From NCBI GenBank assembly GCA_004352715.1, contig SCFE01000110.1, positions 1,588,131 through 1,652,130 of the forward strand: a stretch of 64,000 bases of DNA, written 5' to 3'. Position numbers and translations under genes: made by a program. Positions 12,201-24,200 of this stretch are shown here, one piece after another. The stretch comes from Hofstenia miamia (taxonomy: Eukaryota > Xenacoelomorpha > Acoela). The notes under the pieces are model-generated. The model searched no databases. It saw only the letters and a program-made list of their open reading frames with translations, and was not told the origin of the DNA. Position 1 is the first letter of the stretch; every line of letters begins with the position of its first letter.

Positions 12201-15200
12201 CTGATGCACCAACTATTTGTATATTCAATAAGAAAAGTTCTGTCCGCTAAATATGCAACTATAACAAAGATGTATATGGCCAACTTCATCAAGTCGGTGA
12301 TAAAGTTTACACTTTAAAACACCAGTACAGACTACTGATGATAAACAAACTCAAAAACTTGCAACATCCTGGACAGGTCCACCCACAATCGCTAGTGTTA
12401 GACTAATAACTACATTCTAGACAATGGTACCACTAGAAATTTTCAATTGCTACATAGAACTATCAAAGATATTGAACACACAACAATTAATAACAAACAT
12501 GAATTTCAAATCATAAACAACAACAACGACACTTTTACTCTAATGCCTGAGCTATATGACGTCCATGAGGACTCATTTGATGACTCTGTGACATTTCCTG
12601 ATACACCCAATCCGCAAATTCGCAAATTACCTAAAAGCCAAGTACGTACAAAAAATACAATTAATCCCACAGACTGGGATCTCAATCTTAATCTTCTTTT
12701 TAGCCCTCAGGCTAATGAAGCAAACACTGTCAAAACACTCCGGCAGTGAGAGCAGTACTCCTCATATCTCCAATCATCTCTGCAGAATCAAACATTCACA
12801 CCAAACTAGGAGTCCACCCTCGCATCCGTCGCACAGGTTGGATGCCATAGGAAACTACTCACCTAGTTTGGGAGTAATGACCCAATCGCTACCGACACAT
12901 TCACGTGTTGGCGCTTTGAACCCTTCATCCTCTCTGTGGTACAGCTTGGGGAGCGAAGGTGTTTTGAGTGGTCATTCAACCTCGCTGAGCACCTACCCAT
13001 GGTACAGCTCAGGTAGCCATCTCACAGAGGGGTCTGATATGGACATTGAACATTCAGCAAAACGTTAACTGGAAACTAGTATTGCAAAGGAGACGTTGTT
13101 ACAACCTTTGGTTTTACCTCAATCTAAAAAACGTCGTCATAGCTCACGCTCCCCCCTTAGCTCTGCCTCTTCACAACGATCAACCTTGCAGCAACACTCA
13201 CTGGAACGGCAGCAACAACGTTGTGCTTGTCTCTCTTATGTTGGATCTGAAACTTTACACCATTACTTTATTGCTACTAGAACTGCACGTTATATTACTG
13301 AGTCTCAGTTATCTTTGGAAACAAAACTGTTTAACAAACAATTGGACACTCCGAATCACAAAGTTAGTTGTTCTGTTCTGCCCTATCTTATTGCAGAGAA
13401 TCATCCTGCTGTTAATACTCTTATCTTTTACACGCCTGAGATGTGCAAGGAAATAAACCGATCCTATTACCGCAGCACTGTTTATATTTAGTTATGCAAC
13501 CTGAGGTCAATCTCTTTGGAAAACTTATTAGTTATTTACTTCGTCCAAACCAAGGAACTTTCTGACACAAAACTGATAGAGAAATTATCTCTAGCCTATA
13601 AACTTGCCAAAGCTTCTAAAATTAAACTTGCTCTTGTTGTTTTGGATACTGATCAATCTCACTTAGTTGGAGCTGAACTGTACGAACTTGAACTTAGCCT
13701 GGATAATTTCTTTGTTCTCCGTTCTACTAACTTTGCTGTTCTTAGTTTACCTAATCACAATACCTCTTCTGCTGCACTAATTCACATTGATTTGTTCTTA
13801 CACAAGATTTGCCTGAGACATCACATTGTCAATAAATACATTGCAGTTGACGTCTTACTACAAGCGCAGTCCTATGAACTCATAGCTGAACAACCCGCTC
13901 CTGCAAATATCACTGAAATTCATGTTAGCTTCGCCTTCTCTCAATCGGTTAACACTCTAAATGACATCACCAACATCTGGACAAACATTAAAGTCGATCA
14001 GCCTACTTAAAACAATGGGCCTCTAATCAACATATTGTCTCCATCTGGCAAATACCACTACTCTGCTGAGAGGCTATTACATACCATTGAACAGAGTCTA
14101 AATGCACAGGATCAAACTGACTTCCGGAAAGCCTTTTTCAAGGAACCCAGAGCACTGGACGTCAACACGAAATCTGCACTCTGGCTAATTGCGATTTACT
14201 TAACTGAGTATCCTACACTGAAACTCCCGATATCTCATAAAACTTGCGACTCCATCCGCAAAAGCAAATCCCACGAAATATCAGTCGTTCCTATTTCCGT
14301 GAAATTGAAGAATTATCTTTTGTATGGAACGTCGCTTCTCATGTCACCACAAGGAAAACAAGCCAAACCAACTGATCTCTTTGAAAAATATTTAGTCGCA
14401 TCATTAATAAAGAAAATCCTCTTGGCTCGCTGCCTATAACACTGATCAGCAACAAATTGGCTATCGCGTCACAAGATATTCACATGCTCTCTCACAACTG
14501 CAATAAATGCATGTGGGGTGCTACATGCAACACAAAACTGTTCTCACTTTTGGATACCTATGCACCTCTGTCATTGACACATCTCATTCATCGCCAACCA
14601 CCTTCAACGCTCGATTATTACGACAAGTCTAGTAAAGTTATAAAAAATGAAATTCTGTTCAATTATCACAGCAAATACTATCCGGAAGGCTCCTATAATA
14701 CGTTAACAACTACGCTGAAATACCGCAAGGATGGCTCTAAATGTATCTCTATAGAGATCCTGGAACAAACAATTCAATCGCCGCAGCAGCTGCTGATAAA
14801 CAAGGACATAATTGTTTCCACCGATACACCTCTAATGCCATGTCACCAAGCTATTATCGAAGAAAACAACCTCAAGAAACTCAGTGCTGAAATATTACCA
14901 CAACAACCTGAGTGGGACAAAACAGATGTCTTAATTTATCTTATACGTGTTACTAAAGCCACTCCTGTTGATGTGACCATCATAGATCGCCAATATAACA
15001 TCATCAAGGAAACAGATAGCATATCATACATGAAAACTTGTTTCACGGAAGCATGGTCTAAAACGGATATCGTTCTATTACTTGAGCCACTCTCATAGCT
15101 TGTGTTCGATGTTGAATGTACCACTTCCAAACTTGTCTTATCTGATACCACAATCGAACGTCTCCATCCACATTACAGCTCAGATACCCTATAGAAGCAC

Positions 15201-18200
15201 ATAGTTCGCGCACAGGTGAACTATCCTGTTTCCATAGGTATTGCCAATTTGGATATTACGCCAACAACCGATATCTCTGGGGAAGAGGCAATTGAAACTG
15301 AAAACAACTATTGTATACCGAGCCCACTCACCCATATTGCGATCATACAACCGGCATGGAGATCAGCTCACAAAAAATCAATTTGCGTACACATCCCACT
15401 ACCTGAAGAGGATCAGTATACCAACAGCCTTGGCGATCTCATCAAAACTCTACACTCAGAGAAGTATAAGCAGAGCTGACTAAAACTGATCAGGAATGAA
15501 GACACCTCACGCCTCTACGTTGATAGACGCGTTCAATTAGAATGCGTCTTCCGAAATGGGAAACCCGTAGCAGATCAAATTGAACATCTCAAACATTCTT
15601 TCTCGAAGCTTCTGTCTAAAACTGTTATAATGTTCTCCGGTATGAACGATCTTCTATGCACAAATTTAATACAAACAACGCTCAAATACTATGATGTAAC
15701 AAAACGCATCGAAATCATCAAGATGATGCGATGATCCTGACCTAATCACTGAGGAGATACTACATGAAAATATATTGATTTACTTCGATGAAGTCACATC
15801 TCATACAAATCTGTATTCGTTTTTCAAATTCTTTTACCAAGATTATTAAAAAAAGACGAAGCTCATACTTCTGACATTGATGCTCGGATGGCGCTGCTCA
15901 TAGCCTTAAAAGGACTGCGTCTCTATTATAAGTTTTATAACATCTTTACTAGAAAGATCGACTCACTACGAAATGCTCTGCTTATCTTTACGAAAATGCT
16001 AAATCCAAAGGTTTACAAATTTACAAAAACTCTGACATCTGAATTGGAATCTATTTGTTATGCAACTCGTGCTTCTCAATTTTCCGATATTCGTTCTTGG
16101 AGCGATCAACGTGCTGTCTCACTCTTACAATATGCTCAGCAGCTCACGCAACCGGACATTGTCGAATTGGTGGACTAAAAATATCCCAGTTTAGGGGAGG
16201 GGGCGTGTGGCATCACCCTCTGCATTAACAAACATTTCGTAATTAATAATTCGAAATTATTAAATTCTACACTATTCAAATGAGTTTGTAAATGCCTCGA
16301 ATGACGTATTATGATTAGACAAACTGTGCTATTTTTGAATGTTTAAAATTTCTGCCGCGCATTATTTCTGGCTTTAGTTATTACTGTACAAAAGGTCATG
16401 AGGCACCTGCTAATATTTAAGGTATGCTTTAATGCTACGTTTTGTTTATACATTACCTATTTTCTTTTCTTTAAATACATTGCTTTTGTTAGATAATGTT
16501 CAATAGATTTTACTCAACCTTTATTTCTTGTTGTGTATGTAATTTCTAAAAATGCTTTTCTAAATTATCTGATTGTTGCCGAGGGTGCCTTGTTCAGGTA
16601 CAGCTTTACAAGTTCATCACTACGGCACTTCGGCAGGTTTAGGAATAGGGCTTTACACAACTGCTTGTCATTCGTTATGTTTTATATTTTATTGCAGCAC
16701 CTAAATTGCACGAGCTGAGGCCTGCACTNGCTTCTACAAGCATGTAGGGTACACTTTGCACCCAAGAACTTTTAGGGCTTCTCTCTGACTCTCTTCATTT
16801 AAATTAGGGCTTCGTCTAAAATGACTCTTCTAAAAGGGTTCTCTGTTTCAGGTCGGCCATGCACCCTTCCTTTACCTGATCTCTCGGCTACCTTTAACTT
16901 TTACTAGGAATAGGCTCGTTTGGCTCTGGTGTCAGGCCGTTAATTATTGAGACATCAGCAAATCCTGGTGTTTTATCTACGCAGATTTACATGTCGATGC
17001 CACAATATATATATATATATATATATATTGGCACTGGGTACTCTTTAGAATAAATTCTGGCGCTGGATGTATGGGTTTTTGAAAAGTCCGAGTTGGGGTC
17101 CAATTCTCCGTACATAATCTTATATACATGTATATATGTATATATAATAAAGATTCTCTGGGTACTATGCTTTCTTGAAAAATTTGAAATCAGCGTTTCC
17201 GAGCTTCGATTTTCCATAGTACCCAGCGATATTCTAAGTAGCCCTATGCACCCAAAGATTATATATTACATTAAATTTACTCAGCGACTGTATATTTAAT
17301 TTTAGAAATAGGATAACTTCTTTAAGTTAGATTCATTGCTATGCAATTTAGGTAGTTGATTGTCAAATATGTTAACTAATTATTTTTTGTTCGTACACTC
17401 ATTTCTAGTAATTTTTATAATTTTTTGTAATTTGAACCTTAAGCTGTGAGAAATCGTTAATATCTCAGTAGTAGTTCAATCATTTCTAGAATGCTTCTAA
17501 ACAGTGTTAAATGCAATTTTCCTTTAGAAAATGTTATTTTGCAATATCCAATCGAGTTTGAATTAAATTGTATCAAGGCTGTGTTACTTTGTTAATACAA
17601 ATTCAAAATATTAGTAATAAAAATTTTTATTGAAATTCATAAATTTCAGTCAAAACATCGCACAAAACAGGCAACAGCCGGAACATGGCTACCATTGATT
17701 ATAATAGCATTTGCATTGTTTAAGTAGCCGTCATTATTTGCAAAATACTTGATATCGAATGAATATTGGGTAAATTCATTTCTATTTTTGAGTGAAGACA
17801 TTGTTTTTTGTGGTGGAACACTTTCATTATTTTTATGCTTGAATTCTCATTACATTTTAAATTAAATGTATTGGGTTCTGTGAAATAATAAATTTAGATG
17901 ATTTAATGTCGTTCGTTGAATCAAATTTACAAGACGGTGCGCCATATTTTATAGATAATGACCCAATGCTTGTAGCAGATTACATCAATTATGAATCTCT
18001 TCGAAGTGGTCGACGTCAAAGTGTCAGGCCCCCTACATCCAATTCCGGTAATAATTTTTGCATCATAAATTAGTCTCCATTTGGAATTTACATTTTTGAC
18101 ATTGTAATTTTTTAAAGATTGTTTTCTTAATGCCTTTGCAAATGAATCAACTTGCATCTGTGTTTTTTCTCAATGACAAGCTGAATAATAGGGATGTAAC

Positions 18201-21200
18201 TAAATTTTATACACATTCGGATGTTTCTAATTGATGAACTTTTGTCTAAAAACTATCAGAAATGTCTTCTTTAAACTTTCAAACTTGTGAGTAAATTTCT
18301 TATATATTTTTCAACAGTAATGTCGTGTTCTACCTTCACTGCTGTTTCAGCACAACTGTTGCTATGCATAATAATTTGTACTGACGAAGCACTAAACTAA
18401 ACTGACTTTGCTGTTTAAGTCGATTTCATAAATCCCTTGATTATCTTTTGAATGTTGGCCAAATCATTTGGCTTCTTTGAAAACCAAATCTTAGACCAAT
18501 TACCTGTAGAGAATCTGTTATTGTGGGGATATTTTGATTTATGCGGTTTTTGGTTTCAATAATAAATGCCAATAATATTCTGATAGCTTTGGAATTCCAT
18601 TATTTAGTACTTTTATGTTTTGTAATTTTTTATATATCAATATCTTTTTGTTCTTACAGTATTTGAAGTCTTGTATAAGATAATGTAGAAATTTCATATC
18701 CATCCTACCATGATTTAATGCAGCAAATTTCTCCTGAATTTATTAATTTGTTCTGCTCTTCTTATTTTGAAATTTCATTGTTAACAATATTATATTCTAT
18801 TTCTGCAGAAGTTGGTCTTCAGTCAAACAATTGAAAAAAAGTATATTAGAGAATATCATCCAAATACTGGGTTTATTAAGATTAGTTTTCAAAATGACAC
18901 TGTAACCATACCACTGCCTTCTTTCGGCTGATATTAACGTTAGTAGTATCTGCCAATACCATTTAAAAGGGGCCCATAAATCAAAATATGCTATCAATTT
19001 CTTTAATCTATCATAAATTGTCTCAGATTTTGGAGCTCTATATTGTTTGCGCTCATCAATCCTCCTTTTCAAGTTGTTAAAATATTTTTAGGTATCTTCA
19101 TTTTAGTTATAACAAATATTGTATAAACTGCGCGTTACCATCAGTTACATGCTTGCGCTGAATTCAGTAAAAATTAATGGAATCCCATGCATAGAATGTT
19201 TATGCTCTACAAAATGGTAAATAAACTTCAAGACTGATTCTCTAAAGAGGGTCTAGATTAATAATTAAAATCAACTAGACTACAATTTCAAATTTGCAAA
19301 GTTCTTTTTAGATCTTGATATGGCTTAATTTTTTAATTACAACTGTATTTTCAAACATTGTACTTGGTGGTAAGAAATACGTTATTTCATCCAAAAATGA
19401 TACACAAATGTGTAATTATTGAATTTTATTCTGTGAGTTAATAGCCATATCCCAGTTCATCTATATGTACAAATTATTCAATACAACATGCCTAGCATTT
19501 GCGCCTCATTATTTATCTAGAACTTTTTGTATACATTTCTTAAGCTCAATGATTTGTGAAATACACTGTCCTAAAGTTTTAGCGTATGTGCAATTCAATA
19601 AGAATGATTTAGGAGGTTCAACTGATAATTCAGTGTTTCTAGAAAGACGGTGGCTTGAATCAAGACTTCGAGACCCTTTGTCCATGGCTCATTCTGTTAC
19701 TACAACAGGGCAACCGGCAAGTGCAGTTACCACAACTCCAGTTTGTTCCAGTGATGTCGGTGGAAGTTCTTCACGAGTTGGAGCTTCTCAAAATTTTTCC
19801 TATGATGCTATTGTTTGGGATGAGCCGGAATGGCTTGTTATGCTTCCCGATAAGGTTTCTAAAATTGATTTATGTGTTTATCGGTTTTTAGGATGGGAAC
19901 AATTCACTACCAAAATTCAATGCGATAGCTGCAATGCATTCCGAATTAGTAGCTGTCACAGCTAATGGCCAATTATTTCAGTGGCGGTGGAATTCGAGGG
20001 TACCTTACCAGGAATCACAGGTAATTTATGCAACTAATTACACTAGATTGTAGTTTATATGTGTAATATATTGTACATGCTCAGTTTTGATTCTAGTAAT
20101 AAATACCTTTAAGCATATTTACAAATATTTTTTCTAGGATGCGGAATATTGTTTTAAGTAGTATGAAAAATGCCATTCTACCTTTGTATTTTTTGTAACA
20201 TTTGATTTACAGCTTCTGTTTGTTTGGAACAACTAAGCGTACTAAAATAATTACTTCAGTATGCCTAGTTGTTAACTTGAAAATAAAACTATTATATTGT
20301 AATGAATTATTGGAAAATTTATTTTCTCCAATAAGATATAACTGCACCATTTGGTGATTCCAATTATTTTTAATAAATTTGCTAATGGTGAGTTTCATGT
20401 TCTTACTTTAGTATAACAAATGCTTTTCATCAAATCTGATTGTCTTACATTAAAACTAAAATTTTAATGACAATTTTAAAGGGCAGATGAAGCCTTTATC
20501 TAATACAACCAATGATGTGGAGTTTCGAATTCTGCTGCGTAAAAACTTTTTAATAGAGTTCATATAGCTACTAAGGTGGAGCTGTTGGAAGATTTGTCCT
20601 TCTGTGAATAAATTTTTAAGATGTTATTCTCAAATAGGGTGTTTTATGATTTTATCCGGTCTTCGTCCATTTCTGTTCCGTACTATTTCTAAATAATTGG
20701 TTTCAAAAAGCCATGTGTGTGGAATTCTCGCTTTGTAAGAGCGAGCTTTCTATCTGCAATATAACCATATAAGCTCAAAGATGTCGCTTCGTTGTTTAGT
20801 ATAACTAAGATTTCTGTGTCATTGTAAAACTGAGCATCCTAAAGTGGTAGATGTACTCCAATGCATAAATCAGTTTAATTCATGCGAAATTTTTAGCGTG
20901 TTTTGTTAGCGTGAGAACATGAAATATGGTTTTACGGTTTGGTGTTTCTATACGTCGGCTGTTACACTCATGCATATTTTACTGATGAGATTGTTAATTT
21001 TGCTTCACGTACGTGTGTGACAGGCAGTCGCGTGTTGCACAACGGTATCCGCAACGGGAGTTTCTCGAATGTTGCTTACACGAAAAATTGTTTCACATCA
21101 AAGTGAAAGACCGCATTGCGCTATCATGATAAACGCAAAAGGATTTCGCCCCAAGAAATTTAGAGATCGGTACAACGTCAATGTGGAACACTGACACTTA

Positions 21201-24200
21201 AACCAGAGCCTCCCTAACGAAACCCGTCCCGCAACACGTACGTGTGTAACACCTGCCTAAGTTAAAACCATGAAAATAAACTAAAAATTTAGTTGTGTAC
21301 ATTTTCTTTGTTAAGCATATGAACAATATGGTTTGTACATCATTATATTTCTACACTAGCTTTGGGCGAGTTTGCTGGCAAAATCTGTGTACTGTGAGTT
21401 TTTAATTGCAGTACACAATGTATTCGCTTGCTTTAACGTGTAAGCTAAATTTGATAAACTGTATTCGCAAAATATTTTCCAGTGCGCTCACTTTGGTAAC
21501 GTTTTTCAACTGCGAACGTACACATTCTAGCGTCCGTAGAAGTAGGCGTATATTGATTGTGAGTCAAATCTCAAAATTTCTTTCAAACTACACTATCATT
21601 ATTTACAAAGCTATATAAGGAAGCAACCTGTAAGCAAATGCTCGTTTGTCACTGTTAGTTCATGCAATAAGAAGGTTTAAATAATCTTTCCTACTAGAAA
21701 AGGAATTCGAAAAGTCAGCAACAAGTTTGTGCAAAGGATGAGAAGTGTCTGATTGGGCCTTTTGAAAGGTTTTGAGAATAAGCGATTTTAGAAAGTAGTT
21801 TTTGCATCATTCCAAAAGCCTGAACGGCCATAATTTCCAATTTATCTACAGATGCTCCAACCATAACTAAAGTTGCATGTACTGGTATTAACTCAATATA
21901 GCTTTAGTGCTCAACATTTAATTGAGACTGGATACATCCCATGTATTTTAAGTGTTTTTATGAAAATAGACTACAGATATCGTTCTTTCTACTTCCTGTT
22001 TAATGATAAAATTTGAGTGTATTAAGTACGCCGAGTAATGTAGACTCAATCATTGTTGTTCATAGTAATCCTGTGAAAACTTGGAACGGAAACAGTTCTT
22101 ACTCATCATTTCTCATGTTTATCAAAATTATACTTTTTTTCCTTCCTGTTTGCATGCGGATGTACGTGGTCAGTTTCTAATTGTGTATTCTGAAAGAATG
22201 TTTCTGCAAGATCATCAACAAACTTAGCAATCTGTTCTAAATCATTAAATTTTAGTGGAAATAACGTTGGACCAACTACTATACATTCCGGAAGGCCACG
22301 GGATTTTGCTCTAATGAAACCCCACTACCTAATTATTTTGAGCTTGTTTGCTAAACAAATCTTTTATCCCATTTGAATGAATTTATGCTACCAGTATCTT
22401 TAAGTTTTTTTTAAAATTGTCTATCCATCGTGTTAAAACCGTTCTTTTAATCAATATTAAAAACTGAAGGCTTAACATCAATTTGTGTTTTCCTTAAAAA
22501 ACTTAATTTTGTTAACTCTTAATTAGCCGATCTTTCTTGTATATAAGTAAATTAGTCATTGCCAAATGCGGCATGATTAACAGAGATTGGTTCGAGTGTT
22601 TTATAATGACATTCCCGTTAATTATTTATAAAACACTTATTAGTCACCAACAACATGTCTCTTGTGATTGTTCTCGTTGCCGAAAAACTTATTTTTATTC
22701 ATTTGTATTGTTTGCTTTTGCGGGCCAAATAGTCTTTTATTATAATAATAAAAATAATAATTATTATTATTATTATTTTATTATTGTTATTATTATTTTT
22801 TTAATTTTTAATTGTATATAGAATGTAAATATATTAATTAATTGTGCAGCGTTTAGTTATTGTATTTGTTAATCTGTTGTATATATGGCAATTTTGTAAA
22901 TATGTGTAAATTTTGTATATATTCATTTTTATGAGATTGCTTGTATATAACAGGCTGTGTACAAATGATAACTAAATACACGCTATTGAAGATTATTATT
23001 ATTATTATTATTATAAGGCGGAAATCACCTATGTATGCTTTTTGAATCTAGTGACGCTATCAAAATCCCAATAGTGGCAGTATGTATTAGACAATTATTT
23101 TGTATTTTTTCTTGTTAATCTACTAAATAGAGGCTAAACAAACAACATGATTATATTGGATACAAGAACAAAACAAATATAATAACAAGTATATAAATAT
23201 TTTGCAGCAGATTAAATTTTAATACAGTAGTTTGTTTATTAAGTGGTTTGAAACTTCAATGCTATTTGCTTAAAGGACATTGCAAACTTCCTTTTGAGAA
23301 ATCAATTATTCAATGTTTTTGAACTAATCCAACATGCTTTTTTCTTCCGTCCATTTATCTGATCTTATTGCATTCAAGGATTTGATAAATGTTTTTCGCT
23401 TTGAGTATTACTATAGTTAGTCTTTGCTGCATGGATGCATCTACCAATTCTTTTTGTAGATGGTTCATATGTGCTGTAGGTATTATAGTCAATATCACTT
23501 TCTTTACTTTCTGCGGATTTTCTAGATTTTGAGCGAGTTTCTCCATTTAGTTCAATCATTTCTACATCTTCTCTTTCTTGATTCAATTCGGGAATACATT
23601 GAGTAATACCGTTTTCTTCCGCATCTTCAAACGAATTTATTGCTTCATTTTGCTGAACTTCTTCACTTGAAACGTTTGCTGCTTGTATATTTTCTTTTGG
23701 ACAGTTTTGCAAATGATTTTTGCTCTTAGATACACCTATTCTTTGCTCACTGTGAGCAGTTTTGGAAAAATGCGCTGCCATTATATATCTGATTTTAAAT
23801 TACTTTTTAACATGTTTCCCATATTTTTCTAATGGATGTTGTTCTAAGATTGTATGAACGTGCAGTTGGGAATAATTCCCATATTGATGAATTTATCAAA
23901 GATGAAATAGTAGTTCCACTTTATTATTGGGAGCACTGAATAAATATTGTGGTCTCTGACCGAATTCATTTTCATATTGATTTATCATTATGGTCAGCCA
24001 CTGTATTTGATCTTTTTCCAGAAGCTAGCTCATTAAATTCATATATTATTAGCCCTAGGAGTGAGCCAGGTCTAGTATTCAATCTACTGATAATGAAAAA
24101 ATTTAAAACCAGATTTCATAGCAGAAATTGATTTCATTTTTGCATTTTTAGCAATTCCGATAGAAGGAACTTTTGCAAATAGCTTTTTCATAGCAATTCT

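Larger units (their letters stand above)
9871..17004 (+). mobile_element. Ty3/gypsy-like LTR retrotransposon, decayed, lacking protease-RT-RNase H
   Basis: Partial 5' LTR (9871-10053) and full 3' LTR (16206-17004) share their 3' parts. Between them are gag (10.39-11.51 kb), an integrase (11.52-12.32 kb) directly after it, and a long unidentified frame (12.72-16.18 kb). No aspartic protease, RT or RNase H motif is found between gag and integrase, where they belong, so that segment was deleted. Several in-frame stops. Not capable of autonomous movement. Confidence 0.85.
675..17897 (+). other. UBR5 intron 2 (17.2 kb), transposon-filled
   Basis: Joins exon 2 (phase 1) to exon 3. It contains, in order, a Penelope fragment, a piggyBac pseudogene, a hAT element, repeat family copies, a tyrosine recombinase gene and an LTR retrotransposon. 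Between these (675-1137, 1610-2400, 9450-9870, 17240-17897) I see only AT-rich sequence and short spurious frames. Confidence 0.85.

Noticed and set aside
13046-13456. 136-codon frame with Leu-rich sequence
   Set aside because: Overlaps the long plus frame of the LTR element in another phase; low-complexity Leu content comes from CT/TT-rich codons.
19855-19965. Continuation of the exon 4 frame to 19965
   Set aside because: It reads through the 37-nt intron into a wrong frame; the conserved propeller sequence is in the other frame from 19892.
22537-22821. 94-codon frame ending in Tyr/Asn/Ile runs
   Set aside because: Produced by an AT microsatellite; no coding features.
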